Notes: generated by a model from the sequence alone, not told the origin. Positions 23,743 to 33,163 are shown, numbered from the stretch's first letter. The stretch: 64,000 nucleotides of DNA from Gemmatimonadota bacterium (GCA_021324775.1 JAJPIM010000007.1:62001-126000); one strand, 5' to 3'. Translations and numbers: made by a program.

Positions 23743-24882
23743 ATGAATTCCGGGACACCCATGCATCTCTCCGCCCTCGTGGCAGTCCGACGCCGCGTCG
23801 CCAAGTCCTCGCGACTGACCTACGCTCTTGCCGGCAGGCTGTTCACGTGCCGGCTCGCGTGCCTGTGGTCAGTCGCCGCCGTCACAGTCGCGGTGTGGGG
23901 GCCGGCCAACGTCCGGGCACAAACCGCCATTGCTGCATCTCGCACTGGCGGGGCGAACTTCGAGGTGCCCGCGTGGTCGTATCCCTACCCGCCCGGGCGT
24001 CCCGCACCCGGGGCGGCGGTGAAGGAACCGGCGCGGGAGGCCGATAGCGTCGCGCTGTTCCACGTGCCCAACAGCACGGCGGCGTTCACGGAGGCACAAG
24101 TCGAGAATCTGTTCGGGGTCGCGGACTGGCACCCCGACGCACATCCGGCGATGCCGGACATCGTCATGCACGGCCGCCGGCCCACGGTGATGGCGTGTGG
24201 GTTCTGCCACCTCGCGGACGGCGCAGGACGTCCCGAGAATGCCATGCTCGCGGGGCTGCCAGCCGGCTACATCGAGCAGCAGGTCAAGGACATGCGATCC
24301 CACGCTCGCAAAGCCGCATGGCCAGGGCCGTACGGTCCCAGTGACTACATGCGCGCCATCGCCGACAGCGCGACGGACACGGAGATCGCCGAAGCCGCGC
24401 AGTACTACTCGCAACTCTCTCCCCGCCTTCGCTCGAGGAGCGTCGAGACCACGACCATCCCCAAACCGGTTCCCCGGGTAGGTCTCTATTTTCCCGCGGC
24501 GGGCGGTGGCACCGAGCCGCTCGGCAAACGGCTCATCACGATGCCATCGGACACCCTGCGGCACGATCTGCGGGATCCGGGATTCCTCTATGTCACCTAC
24601 GTGCCGCCGGGGAGCATTGCGCGCGGCAAGGCACTCGCGACGACGTGGAGAGAGGACGGCGCGGCGCCGTGCACGAGCTGTCACGGCGAGGAACTCCACG
24701 GCGTGGGACCGATCCCGCCGACCGCCGGCCGGTTCCCGGCGTACATCCTCCGGCAACTGCTGGCGTTCAAAACGAGGGCGCGCTCCACACCCGCCAGCCT
24801 GCCGATGAACGACGTGGCATCCAAGCTCTCGCTCGATGACATGATCGCCGTCGCTGCCTACGAGGGCTCGCTCAACCCGTGA
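23743..24882 (+). CDS. exported diheme cytochrome c
   Basis: The start at 23743 follows GGAAG and leads into a signal peptide ([24 protein letters not shown]). Two CxxCH heme sites are present, CGFCH at residue 152 and CTSCH at residue 310, each inside a cytochrome c4/class I-like domain ([27 protein letters not shown] and [22 protein letters not shown]). It should carry electrons in the periplasm. The MFS gene overlaps its stop by one base, and the facing minus-strand operon encodes a GMC flavoprotein dehydrogenase with its small subunit, the type of enzyme that passes electrons to such a cytochrome. A start at 23761 is also possible. Confidence 0.88.
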   Translation: MNSGTPMHLSALVAVRRRVAKSSRLTYALAGRLFTCRLACLWSVAAVTVAVWGPANVRAQTAIAASRTGGANFEVPAWSYPYPPGRPAPGAAVKEPAREADSVALFHVPNSTAAFTEAQVENLFGVADWHPDAHPAMPDIVMHGRRPTVMACGFCHLADGAGRPENAMLAGLPAGYIEQQVKDMRSHARKAAWPGPYGPSDYMRAIADSATDTEIAEAAQYYSQLSPRLRSRSVETTTIPKPVPRVGLYFPAAGGGTEPLGKRLITMPSDTLRHDLRDPGFLYVTYVPPGSIARGKALATTWREDGAAPCTSCHGEELHGVGPIPPTAGRFPAYILRQLLAFKTRARSTPASLPMNDVASKLSLDDMIAVAAYEGSLNP

Positions 24883-26096
24883 TGACCGCCGTACGGCTCA
24901 AGCTGTCGGCGCTCATGTTCCTCGAGTACTTCGTCTGGGGCGCGTGGTACGTCACCATGGGGACGTACCTGGGGCAGGCGCTCAGGTTCTCGGGGACAGA
25001 GATCGGCCTCGCCTACGGTGCCACGGCCATTGCCGCAATGATCTCGCCGTTCTTCGTCGGGATGGTAGCGGACCGCTTCTTTGCATCGGAGCGAGTGCTG
25101 GCGGTCCTCCACCTTGCGGGAGCGGCTCTCCTCTACGTGGCGTCGCGGGTGACGTCGTTCGGTGTCTTCTACGCGCTGCTGATCGGCTACGCGCTCTGCT
25201 TCATGCCGACGCTGGCGCTCAGCAACTCTTTGTCCTTCGATCATCTGCGCGATCCACAGCGCGAGTTCCCCCAGGTCCGAGTGCTCGGCACCATCGGCTG
25301 GATCGTGGCCGGCCTCCTGGTCGGGCGGCTGGGTCTCGAACCGACCGCCGTTCCGCTCAGACTCGCCGCCGGTGCCTCGCTGGTGCTGGGCTTCTTCTCG
25401 CTCTTGCTCCCGCACACTCCGCCCCACGCCGCCGGTCAACCCCTCCGCGCCAGGGACGTGATCGGCCTCGACGCTCTCTCGCTCTTCCGCGATCGCTCAT
25501 TCGCCACGTTCATGGCGGGGTCGTTTCTGCTCTGCATCCCGCTCCAGTTCTACTACGCGTTCACGAACCTCTACCTCAACGAGATCGGGTTTGCGGAGCC
25601 GGCGAGCAAGATGACCCTGGGGCAGGTGTCTGAGCTGGGGTTCATGATCCTGCTTCCGTGGTTCCTCGTGCGCCTCGGGGTCAAGCGAATCCTGCTCGCC
25701 GGCATGGCGGCGTGGACGCTGCGGTATCTGTTCTTTGCGGCTGGCAACACCGGAAGTCTGGCATGGATGCTGTACGCGGGCATCCTTCTCCACGGCATCT
25801 GCTACGACTTCTTTTTCGTCACGGGCCAGATCTACGCCGATCAGCAGGCGAGCGTGCGCATCCGCGCGGCGGCGCAGGGCCTACTCGCCTTCATCACGCT
25901 GGGCGCAGGACTGCTGATCGGGGCGTGGCTCTCAGGACGGGTCGTTCAGTCGTACACCTCCGCGGCCGGCGGCCACGACTGGCGATCGATCTGGCTGGTG
26001 CCGGCGGGATTCGCGCTGGTGGTCCTCCTCGTATTCGCGGTGCTGTTCCGGCCGTCAGCGGCTAGCGCGAAGGACCTGGCGGCGGCGCAGCCATAG
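24882..26096 (+). CDS. MFS transporter of the nucleoside:H+ symporter (NHS) type
   Basis: The ATG at 24882 overlaps the cytochrome stop (TGATG), so the genes are coupled. The 404 residues have twelve hydrophobic segments. The opening [25 protein letters not shown] and the loop [23 protein letters not shown] are characteristic of the NHS/NupG-XapB branch. In other bacteria, carriers of this branch also accompany sugar and keto-sugar gene sets, and given the facing operon a glycoside or oxidised sugar is a reasonable cargo. It converges on the PfkB kinase gene with 9 bases between stops, leaving no room for a separate terminator. Confidence 0.88.
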   Translation: MTAVRLKLSALMFLEYFVWGAWYVTMGTYLGQALRFSGTEIGLAYGATAIAAMISPFFVGMVADRFFASERVLAVLHLAGAALLYVASRVTSFGVFYALLIGYALCFMPTLALSNSLSFDHLRDPQREFPQVRVLGTIGWIVAGLLVGRLGLEPTAVPLRLAAGASLVLGFFSLLLPHTPPHAAGQPLRARDVIGLDALSLFRDRSFATFMAGSFLLCIPLQFYYAFTNLYLNEIGFAEPASKMTLGQVSELGFMILLPWFLVRLGVKRILLAGMAAWTLRYLFFAAGNTGSLAWMLYAGILLHGICYDFFFVTGQIYADQQASVRIRAAAQGLLAFITLGAGLLIGAWLSGRVVQSYTSAAGGHDWRSIWLVPAGFALVVLLVFAVLFRPSAASAKDLAAAQP

Positions 26097-26105
26097 CCGC
26101 TCTCC

Positions 26106-27191
26106 CTACGTGCGCCTCCGGTCATGGGGCGTATCGAACAGACCCGGGTCGAACACCAGCGATTTGCCATGCCTCGGCAGCGCACCATCGAATGTCACGA
26201 CCTGTGTGGCGATGGCGAGCGCGCACTCGGCGGCCGCATAGCACGACCGCCCGGCCAGCCGCGCCGCCAGGTATGTTCCCGCAAAAGCGTCACCAGCGCC
26301 AACCGTGTCTACCACGGCGCCCGTCGGCGGCACGCCGAGCGTCTCGAGGCGCTGCTCGTCGCCCGCGCCGTAACTGACCAGGATCGGGAATGCATCGTCG
26401 GTGACGACGATTTCGGCATGCGCATTGAGCGCGCGCAACTCCTCCACTGCATCGCGAGGCGATTCGCACCCGCGGAGCTGGCGCTCGTCGGCGAAGTTGG
26501 CGAAGACCACATCCGCCAACTCAATTGCCGCGTCGAGCCACCGGCGAGCCTTTTGCCGCCACGCCGCGTCATCCGGAGTCAGCCCGGATGGGTCATCGCG
26601 ATCGGGCATCTGCCAATTCGATGCGCGAAGATTGGTGCAGACGATGATCTGAGGAGATGGGTTGGCGAGCCGGGCGCTCTCCAGCAGAACGAGCAGACTG
26701 GCGCGATCGCGAATGCAGGCCAGGGACGTGCCGGACACCACGATGTGGCTATAGCCCTCCGTCATACTCGCGAGGTCCGTTTCAGCCGCTCCATCAAGCA
26801 GATCGCGGAATGCGGAGTTCCGGCGGTCGAGCCTCACCTTCTCCCGGGCCGGGGCACCTGTCTTGTCCTTGAGGTTGATCACAATCCCCAGGTGTTTCCC
26901 GGGAAGCCGCTTCGTGCCGAGGTGGATGCCCAGCGAGTGCGACTTCAGGTCGGCGAGTATCTCGGTGCTCAGGGGATCGTCGGCGGTGCCGACCGCCGTC
27001 AGCACGTCGATCGCGCAGTTGACTCCCAGTCGCGTGGCGGCGCGTCGCGTGTAGGACGCCATGTTGGGGACCAGATCGCCGGCGAAGCCGAGGAAGATCT
27101 GGTCCGACAGAGAGTCATCCGCCTCGAGGGTGGCGATGTACTCCTTGAGCGGCTCGCCGATGAAGAGTATCCGCGGATGCAGTGATGGCAG
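26106..27191 (-). CDS. PfkB-family carbohydrate kinase, apparent CTG start
   Basis: The kinase core is complete at its C-terminus: VDTVGAGDAFAGTYLAARL holds the anion hole and catalytic aspartate, preceded by the VVFANFADERQLRG and IVVTDDAFPILVSYG segments. The first ATG (27062) would cut off the first strand and substrate lid. The same frame reads upstream through HPRILFIGEPLKEYIATLEA and LGFAGDLVPNM, which is exactly the usual PfkB N-terminus. It is bounded by the TAG stop of the upstream gene, and no ATG, GTG or TTG lies between. CTG at 27191, 8 bases after AAGG, is the best start; CTG at 27182 is second. Substrate is unknown; the operon suggests a sugar or sugar acid. Confidence 0.85.
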   Translation of the reverse strand: MPSLHPRILFIGEPLKEYIATLEADDSLSDQIFLGFAGDLVPNMASYTRRAATRLGVNCAIDVLTAVGTADDPLSTEILADLKSHSLGIHLGTKRLPGKHLGIVINLKDKTGAPAREKVRLDRRNSAFRDLLDGAAETDLASMTEGYSHIVVSGTSLACIRDRASLLVLLESARLANPSPQIIVCTNLRASNWQMPDRDDPSGLTPDDAAWRQKARRWLDAAIELADVVFANFADERQLRGCESPRDAVEELRALNAHAEIVVTDDAFPILVSYGAGDEQRLETLGVPPTGAVVDTVGAGDAFAGTYLAARLAGRSCYAAAECALAIATQVVTFDGALPRHGKSLVFDPGLFDTPHDRRRT

Positions 27192-27194
27192 TGG

Positions 27195-28487
27195 CTAGCC
27201 CTTCCACCTGCCGGTTGCGACCTGGGGGACGAACGTCGCCAGCCCCGCTGGAGGAAACGCGAGTGTCTTCCCCTGTTCGGCGCTCATGTAGGCCGCCATC
27301 AGGAGCTTCACGACCTCGACCCCATCGTCGAACGTGAACGCCGCGGGCTCGCCGCGGAGGAACGCCCGCACGAAGTGCCTGTTCTCCGCCTCGTAGCCGT
27401 ACGCCGCGGCTTCTTCGGCCACCACCGGCATGAGACCGGCTTCCGCGTTCTGTTTCTCCACCAGATCCTCGCCCGCATCGCCTTTGACGCGGCGGCTGAA
27501 GAACAGTTTGAGGCCGCTGTCGAGCGTATTCCACGACATCGAGTATTCGGGGCCGAGTACTTCGGCGGAGAGGCGGAGACCCGCGCCGACGTAGCTCCAG
27601 GATGTCGTGGCCTCGCCGATCGCCGGGCGTCCGTCCGCACCCGCGAACTCCACGGTCATGCTCGCATAATCTTCGGCGGGCGTCTTCGCATAGTCTACGG
27701 CGGGCCCCATCTCGCGCTTGAGGCGAGCGGCGTATTCCGGACGGCTCCACTTGAGACTCGCGATGTGCGCCGCCACGCGCACAGGACGGAGGGAGTCGCG
27801 CGGGGCGCCGGGTTCCGTAAGGAGGTGCCGGACGAGGAGCGCGGAGTGGCACATCATGTCGTTGAGGACACCGCCGCCCTGAAGGTGTCCCTGCCAGAAC
27901 CACGGGCGGTGCGGCCCGCTGTGCTCTTCGGCGGCGCGTGCGAGATATGGCCGTCCCGTGAGCTTGGCGCCGCGGGCCCACAGAAGGTGGCGGCCGTGTT
28001 CCACCTGCGGGGCGAAGACCTGATTCTCGAGATAGCCGTGATTGAGGCCGCAGCGTTTCACGAGTGACGTGACACGTGTGGCCTCGGCGACCGTGCGGGC
28101 GAGCGGTTTCTCGCAGGCGATGCCGGCGAGCTCACCGCGGCCGCGGGTGATCGTGTCGGTAATCTCCTCGACGTTTTCAAGCCGGGAGAAATTGGGGCCA
28201 CAGAGCCAGATCGCGCCGATGGATGGGTTCGCGACCATGGCGGCTATCGACCGGAAGGGTTTGGCGGGTCCGACGCCGAGTTGCCGGGCGAGCGCCGCCG
28301 CTTCGGTGGCGTGTCCGGCAGTCGGGCTCCAGACCCCGCGCACATCGGCGTCGCGAACTCCGACGAACGCACGCAGGTGGAACTGGGCGTTGAAGCCACT
28401 CCCGATGATGCCGATGCCCAGGCGACTGGGAAGGCGCGGCGCGGCCGGCCGGGCGGTCGCGGATGGACGCGATCGTGGTCGCGGCAT
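27195..28487 (-). CDS. Gfo/Idh/MocA-family NAD(P)-dependent oxidoreductase
   Basis: The 430-residue protein has the N-terminal dinucleotide-binding fold (LGIGIIGSGFNAQFHLRAF) and the family signature EKP at residues 126-128 (CEKPLART), whose lysine contacts substrate and cofactor. The C-terminal barrel-like domain carries GGGVLNDMMCHS with the family histidine. In 3-keto-sugar pathways such enzymes interconvert 3-keto-glucose and glucose or the matching glycosides; that role is inferred from the neighbours. The start directly abuts the stop of the small-subunit gene (28488), and a likely CTG-started kinase gene follows 3 bases later. An Arg/Ala/Pro-rich N-terminus of about 22 residues has no recognised role. 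Confidence 0.9.
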   Translation of the reverse strand: MPRPRSRPSATARPAAPRLPSRLGIGIIGSGFNAQFHLRAFVGVRDADVRGVWSPTAGHATEAAALARQLGVGPAKPFRSIAAMVANPSIGAIWLCGPNFSRLENVEEITDTITRGRGELAGIACEKPLARTVAEATRVTSLVKRCGLNHGYLENQVFAPQVEHGRHLLWARGAKLTGRPYLARAAEEHSGPHRPWFWQGHLQGGGVLNDMMCHSALLVRHLLTEPGAPRDSLRPVRVAAHIASLKWSRPEYAARLKREMGPAVDYAKTPAEDYASMTVEFAGADGRPAIGEATTSWSYVGAGLRLSAEVLGPEYSMSWNTLDSGLKLFFSRRVKGDAGEDLVEKQNAEAGLMPVVAEEAAAYGYEAENRHFVRAFLRGEPAAFTFDDGVEVVKLLMAAYMSAEQGKTLAFPPAGLATFVPQVATGRWKG

Positions 28488-29117
28488 TCAGTAGCTCACT
28501 CCCAGTTTGGCCAGCGCCTCGGGTGGGCATCCCTGCCACTCGTGCACGACCGTGTTGCCCATGTATCGAAGATCGGCCATCCCCATCTTGCTCGTCCAGA
28601 AGCCCGATGCCACGAGGTCGCGGAACGTCGCGAAGAAGGCCACTCCCTGGCTCATCGACGGGCGAGCGCGGGCGGGCCAGGCGATGTCATCGAGCACCGC
28701 CGACCGGCGCTCGGTGTTGCAGTCCGCGAAGGAGGCGCCGAAACGTGTGTGCGCCTGCGTGTCGAGCCAGTGCAAGCCGCCGCGCATCGGGAGTTGCGCC
28801 TGCGGCTGGTCCGTCATGATGAAATCGATGAACTCGGGGACGCCGGCGTCGGTCGCGCTACCCGAGCGGCCGTCGCGCGGGATGATGTCGTCGGCGAGCA
28901 GCCGGACGATGCGCCACTCGTGAGGAGTGAAGAAGCGCGGCGTGTAGGGCGCCGCGGCGTCGCCGGCGTGGCCTTCGATGTGACGCCAGGCTCGGGCGAT
29001 CAGCGATGCCGGGTCAGTGGCTGCAGCGAGCGGGAGGCCGGCGAGGAAACCGAGGACCTCGCGCCGGGAGAGATCGCGTGGGGCGGAGCCACTGCCGGGC
29101 GAAACGGCGTCGCTCAC
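28488..29117 (-). CDS. gluconate 2-dehydrogenase subunit 3-type small subunit
   Basis: The GTG at 29117 overlaps the stop of the GMC gene by 4 bases and replaces a longer frame whose first residues look non-coding. The 209 residues start with a twin-arginine signal (LSRREVLGFLAGLPLAAA), then the subunit-3 core: FFTPHEWRIVRLLADDIIPRDGRSGSATDAGVPEFIDF, ending in DLRYMGNTVVHEWQGCP. These small subunits escort the flavoprotein partner through the Tat pathway and help it assemble with a cytochrome. Position directly after the GMC gene fits this completely. Confidence 0.9.
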   Translation of the reverse strand: MSDAVSPGSGSAPRDLSRREVLGFLAGLPLAAATDPASLIARAWRHIEGHAGDAAAPYTPRFFTPHEWRIVRLLADDIIPRDGRSGSATDAGVPEFIDFIMTDQPQAQLPMRGGLHWLDTQAHTRFGASFADCNTERRSAVLDDIAWPARARPSMSQGVAFFATFRDLVASGFWTSKMGMADLRYMGNTVVHEWQGCPPEALAKLGVSY

Positions 29118-30832
29118 AGGTCCCCTGCCTTGCGCTGGTTCACGATGTACGTGGCGGTGCGCATCGAGAGTGCGAGGATCGTCCAGGTGGGGTTCTTGTC
29201 GGCCTGTGAGACGAACGGGCCGCCGTCGGCGACAAAGAGATTCTTCACATCGTGGGCCTGGCACCAGCGGTTCACCACCGAGCTGTCCGGGTCATCGCCC
29301 ATGCGTGTGCCGCCGACCTCGTGGATGATGCGGCCGCCGGCATCGAGGCCGAACCGTTCGTCGCGCGTGGGCATCGCGGTGAACGGCTCGCCGCCCATCG
29401 CGCTGAACAAGGCCCGGCAGGTCTCCTGCATGTGCTTCGCCTGGAGGTATTCGTGGTCGCTCCACTTCCAGTGGAAGCGCAGGACCGGGATTCCCCAGCG
29501 GTCCACGACGTCGGGATCGATCTCGCAGTAGGAGTCCGCGTTGGGGACCATGGCGCCGCGGCAGTTGAAACCAATCCGGGCGCCGTAGAAGTGCCGGTAG
29601 TCGTTCTTGAGGGTGGTGCCGTAGCCCCCGCCCGACGGGAAGCGCTCGATGCCGGCCATCGACCCGTACGTGGGCTGGTCCATGCCGCCCCACGGCTCGA
29701 TGTGGTACCCGCGCGGGAAGTCCAACGTGCTGTTGTCGAGCCACCACGGCATGTAGATGTGCGGACCGCCGACGCCGTCCTCGTTGTGGGGAACGTGATC
29801 GGCGAGCCGCGGCACCATTCCGGTGATCGTGGTGCCCGTGGTGTCCGTCAGGAACCGGCCGGCGGTGCCGCTCGTGTTGGCGAGGCCGTTCGGCGAGCGC
29901 GAGGTGCGCGAGTTGAGGAGAAGCCGGGCCGATTCGCAGGCGCTGGCCGCGAGCACCACGATGCGGGCCCGCACGTGTTCGTCGGTCCCCGAGGGCTTAT
30001 GGATGTACGACACGCCCGTGGCCCGGCCTGACTCATCGGTCGTGATCTCTCGTGCCATGGCGTTGGTCAGCAGCGTGAGCCGGTCGGTGCGAAGTGCGGG
30101 CTCGATGAGGACGCCGGGGCTCGAGAAATTGGAGTTCGTCTTGCACCCGCGTCCGCACTGTCCGCAGTAGTGGCAGGCGGCGCGCTCGTTGAGTGCGCGC
30201 GTGAGGACCGAGAGGCGGGAGGCGATGCAGCGGACGCCGGTGCCGGCGCATGCCTGCTTGATGAGCAGCTCGTAGCAGCGGGGGCGCGGCGGCGGAAGGA
30301 AGATCCCATCCGGGTCGTTGGGCAGTTCCTCGTTGGAGCCGAAAATGCCGATCAGACGGTCGATCGCGTCATAGTACGGGGCGAGATCGTCGTACGAGAT
30401 GGGCCAGTCGTCGCCGAGTCCGTCGAGGGACTTGCGGCGGAAATCGTCGGGTCCGAAGCGGAGGGAGATCCGTCCCCAGTGATTCGTGCGACCGCCGAGC
30501 ATGCGGGCGCGCCACCAATCGAACTCGGTGCCGGGTGCGACGGTGTAGGGCTCGCCGTCGATCTGCCAGCCACCGATGCAGCCGTCGAACTCGCCGAACG
30601 GGTGAGAGGGCGTCGGCGCGCCGCGGCGGGGAGAATCGTAGGACCATTTGAGCATGGCGCCATTCGCGGCCGCGCTCCACGGGGGTCCGGCTTCGAGCAT
30701 GACCACGTCGGCGCCAGCGCGCGTCAGCACGTACGCCGCCATACCGCCGCCCGCGCCGGACCCGATGATGGCGACATCGTACATGCGCGGCCGCGGCTGC
30801 AGTCGCGCCGCGGAAGTGGCCACAGAGCGCAC
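29114..30832 (-). CDS. GMC-family flavoprotein dehydrogenase (large subunit)
   Basis: The 572 residues begin, after a short basic stretch, with the FAD-binding motif VAIIGSGAGGGMAAYVL. An internal cysteine-rich stretch (ACHYCGQCGRGCKTNSNFSSPGVLIEPAL) and the GMC C-terminal part (NLFVADGGPFVSQADKNPTWTILALSMR) follow. This is the layout of gluconate 2-dehydrogenase, fructose dehydrogenase and glucoside 3-dehydrogenase. With the small subunit encoded next (4-base overlap) and a diheme cytochrome nearby, it should be a periplasmic three-part dehydrogenase. The neighbouring DUF1080 hydrolase points to oxidation of glycosides at C3. A start at 30784 is also possible. Confidence 0.9.
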   Translation of the reverse strand: MRSVATSAARLQPRPRMYDVAIIGSGAGGGMAAYVLTRAGADVVMLEAGPPWSAAANGAMLKWSYDSPRRGAPTPSHPFGEFDGCIGGWQIDGEPYTVAPGTEFDWWRARMLGGRTNHWGRISLRFGPDDFRRKSLDGLGDDWPISYDDLAPYYDAIDRLIGIFGSNEELPNDPDGIFLPPPRPRCYELLIKQACAGTGVRCIASRLSVLTRALNERAACHYCGQCGRGCKTNSNFSSPGVLIEPALRTDRLTLLTNAMAREITTDESGRATGVSYIHKPSGTDEHVRARIVVLAASACESARLLLNSRTSRSPNGLANTSGTAGRFLTDTTGTTITGMVPRLADHVPHNEDGVGGPHIYMPWWLDNSTLDFPRGYHIEPWGGMDQPTYGSMAGIERFPSGGGYGTTLKNDYRHFYGARIGFNCRGAMVPNADSYCEIDPDVVDRWGIPVLRFHWKWSDHEYLQAKHMQETCRALFSAMGGEPFTAMPTRDERFGLDAGGRIIHEVGGTRMGDDPDSSVVNRWCQAHDVKNLFVADGGPFVSQADKNPTWTILALSMRTATYIVNQRKAGDL

Positions 30833-30834
30833 GA

Positions 30835-31635
30835 TCAGTCCGTCAGCGGGCGGATCCAGATATTCCGAAACCTGACGGGGGAGTGATGGTCCTGCAGAGC
30901 CAGCGGGAGCTGGCCGGCGTCGTGCGTATACGGCGGGCGGTGCATGAATGCCGTCGGGCCGGTGAGCGCGACATTATCCTGGACGAGGACGCCGTTGTGG
31001 AAGACCGTGATGCGCGCGGGTGCGCTGAGGTCTCCGGACGCGGACCACCGCGGGCCGTGCCAGATGATGTCGTAGGTCTGCCATTGTCCCGGCGGGCGGC
31101 TCGCGTTGACGAGCGGGGGGTACTGCCCAAACATCGCCGCCGCCTGTCCATCGGCGTAGGTGATGTTGTCGTAGGAGTCGAGGACCTGCACCTCGTACTT
31201 TCCCATCAGGAAAACGCCACTGTTGCCGCGCTCCTGTCCTTCGCCGGTCGCTGGGACGGGCGTTTCCCATTCCACGTGGAGCTGCACATCGCCGAACGCC
31301 CGGGTCGTCGCGATGTTGCCGGTGCCGCTCACGACCTCCATGTACCCGGAAACGACCTTCCAACGGGCGGGGAGGCTGGCCGAATCCGCGTTCCGCCAGC
31401 CGGTCAGATCGTGCCCGTTGAAAAGCACGATGGCGTCGGATGGGGGCGGCGCGGGCTCGTGATAGGGTCCGGGGTCGATCACCGGTGGTCTGGGGCGGTC
31501 CATCGAGTGGATCGGCCACTGGGTCGAGACCTGTGCGCGGGCGGAGGGCGGTGGAACGACCGTCAGGGCGAGAACGGCCAGCGCGAGAACGCCGGCGCAC
31601 GGCAGCGAGGGAAGCGCGCGAGGCAGGTGCGGCAT
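30835..31635 (-). CDS. DUF1080 protein (3-keto-disaccharide hydrolase family)
   Basis: The start at 31635 gives a clear signal peptide (CAGVLALAVLALTVVPPPSARAQ). Residues about 60-266 form a DUF1080 jelly-roll: AIVLFNGHDLTGWRNAD, GDVQLHVEWETP, GNSGVFLMGKYEVQVLDSY, and the closing VRFRNIWIRPL. Characterised members cleave glycosidic bonds after the sugar has been oxidised to a 3-keto form. It is the first gene of the minus-strand operon; its stop is 2 bases before the GMC start. Export matches the periplasmic dehydrogenase that would supply its substrate. Confidence 0.9.
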   Translation of the reverse strand: MPHLPRALPSLPCAGVLALAVLALTVVPPPSARAQVSTQWPIHSMDRPRPPVIDPGPYHEPAPPPSDAIVLFNGHDLTGWRNADSASLPARWKVVSGYMEVVSGTGNIATTRAFGDVQLHVEWETPVPATGEGQERGNSGVFLMGKYEVQVLDSYDNITYADGQAAAMFGQYPPLVNASRPPGQWQTYDIIWHGPRWSASGDLSAPARITVFHNGVLVQDNVALTGPTAFMHRPPYTHDAGQLPLALQDHHSPVRFRNIWIRPLTD

Positions 31636-31835
31636 GAGTCGCGGGGTGGCGGAGTCGTGCGGCGGTCCGGGGTGGCAGGGCCGCCGCGATAATGTACGGC
31701 CACCGCGTGGGCCGGCTAGCCTGGGCTCCGTAGTCGCGGCAGGGCGTCCATGTTTAGGGCGAGGATATGCCGGCTCCGGAAACATCCGCGCCCATTCCCG
31801 GGCAGCAACACCCGACTTCAACTCGCGACCTCACC

Positions 31836-32420
31836 ATGCGCCGCATACTGCTCGTACTGCTGCTCGCCCTACCGCTCGGATTCACCGCCGCCCGAACGCA
31901 GAAGACGTATCAAGTCGGCCGCATCCGGACGCCCAAAGGCGAAATCCTGTTCGTCCTGTACGACCGGACCCCACGGCACAAAGCGAGCTTCATCAAGCTC
32001 GCCGCCAGCCATTACTGGGATTCCCTCACGTTCAACCGCGTGATCAAGGATTACGTGGCGCAGGGCGGGTGCCCCGACACTCCGGAAGGCTTCAGTGGCT
32101 CACCGTATCTGCTGGCGCCGGAGTTCAACGACAGTCTCAAGCACGTGTACGGCGCGGTCGGCGCGGGGCGTGACGACAATCCGGGGCAGCTTTCGGCCGG
32201 GTGCCAGTTCTACATCGTCGCGAACAAGCAGGGCCTGCCCAAGCTCGACAATCACTACACCGTCTACGGGCAGGTCTTCAAGGGGATGGACGTCGTCGAG
32301 TCCATCGTGTCGGTGCCGAAGGATTCGACGAACAAACCGTACACGCCGATCACGCTGCACATCGACGTGATCGGCATGTCGGCGGACGCGCTCAAGGCGG
32401 ACGGGTACGTGCCGAAGTAG
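31836..32420 (+). CDS. exported cyclophilin-type peptidyl-prolyl isomerase
   Basis: The start at 31836 gives a signal peptide (RRILLVLLLALPLGFTAARTQ). The cyclophilin core is recognisable: GEILFVLYDRTPRHKASFIKLA, YWDSLTFNRVIKDYVAQGG, LSAGCQFYIVANKQGLPKLDNHYTVYGQVFKGMDVVESI. At 194 residues it is a single-domain enzyme expected to assist folding in the periplasm. The gene diverges from the DUF1080 operon with a 200-base gap. Confidence 0.92.
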   Translation: MRRILLVLLLALPLGFTAARTQKTYQVGRIRTPKGEILFVLYDRTPRHKASFIKLAASHYWDSLTFNRVIKDYVAQGGCPDTPEGFSGSPYLLAPEFNDSLKHVYGAVGAGRDDNPGQLSAGCQFYIVANKQGLPKLDNHYTVYGQVFKGMDVVESIVSVPKDSTNKPYTPITLHIDVIGMSADALKADGYVPK

Positions 32421-32543
32421 GCAGCGGGTTCACGCGGGGGCGTGGACCTGGCTGAACAACTCGTGGGACTGGTACGGTGTGTGCAAATTCCGAGAGAGCG
32501 CGGTGATTGCCGCGCCTGATTCGCCAACGGCCGGGAGGGTGGC

Positions 32544-33035
32544 ATGCCAGACCAGGAGACGATCGAACGGGCTCACGAGGATGCGCGCGAGGGGAAGTCG
32601 CCGTCGACCCAGGCCGGCGAGTTCGTGCGCCAGGAGATGGACCACATTCGGGACGGGCAGCACGGCGCGAGATCGACGAAGCAGGCGATCGCCATCGGGC
32701 TGTCCGAGGCGAGGCGCGCGGGGATCGATGTGCCGGCCAGCAAGAGCTCGTCTCCGGCGACCCGCAAGCAGGCGAAGCGGGATCGGGCACGCGGCCGAAA
32801 GCCCCAGCGTGCGGTGTCCGCGACCCGGTCTCGCGCGGTGCGAAAGGCGCTCAAGAAGGAGGGACGGGCGGCCGCTTCACGTGGCGCGCTGTCCAAACAG
32901 GCGCGATCGGCTGCGCGGCGGCGGAGTGCGGCCGAGCGGTCGAGAGCCGCCAGGAAAGCTGCGCGAACCAAGGGGGCAGCGGGCCGCTCGGCCGCCGCGA
33001 AGAAGGCGGCGCGGACACGCGCGCGGAGGAAATAG
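32544..33035 (+). CDS. DUF6496-like basic protein with Lys/Arg/Ala tail
   Basis: The first 65 residues (DQETIERAHEDAREGKSPST, GEFVRQEMDHIRDGQHGARS, KQAIAIGLSEARRAGI) match a small family of conserved basic proteins (DUF6496-like). From residue 70 on, the protein is almost only Lys, Arg, Ala and Ser, with repeats such as KKAARTRARRK, like histone-H1 tails, so nucleic-acid binding is likely. A ribosome-binding site (GGGAGGGTGG) precedes the ATG. Total length is 163 residues; the function is unknown. Confidence 0.78.
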   Translation: MPDQETIERAHEDAREGKSPSTQAGEFVRQEMDHIRDGQHGARSTKQAIAIGLSEARRAGIDVPASKSSSPATRKQAKRDRARGRKPQRAVSATRSRAVRKALKKEGRAAASRGALSKQARSAARRRSAAERSRAARKAARTKGAAGRSAAAKKAARTRARRK

Positions 33036-33163
33036 CGATCGCTTTTATGGTAGAGGTCGCTTAAGCGGCCGATTCTCGGTTGCGATCTTGCGGGCCCGGG
33101 CAACACCTTCAAGCGGTTAGGAACCGCAGGCCTACGGCTCGCGCCGAGCGGAGGAGCGTATCG

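Noticed and set aside
23700-23765. A tRNA-like stretch (GTGGCCGAGCGGGTGCAT) before the cytochrome gene
   Set aside because: Only a D-arm-like sequence is present; no anticodon stem or T-loop (GTTCGAATC type) with complementary acceptor ends follows.
26124-27185. A 353-residue plus-strand frame over the PfkB gene
   Set aside because: Its sequence has no family pattern and lies exactly antisense to a clear PfkB kinase; the long frame is a by-product of high GC content.
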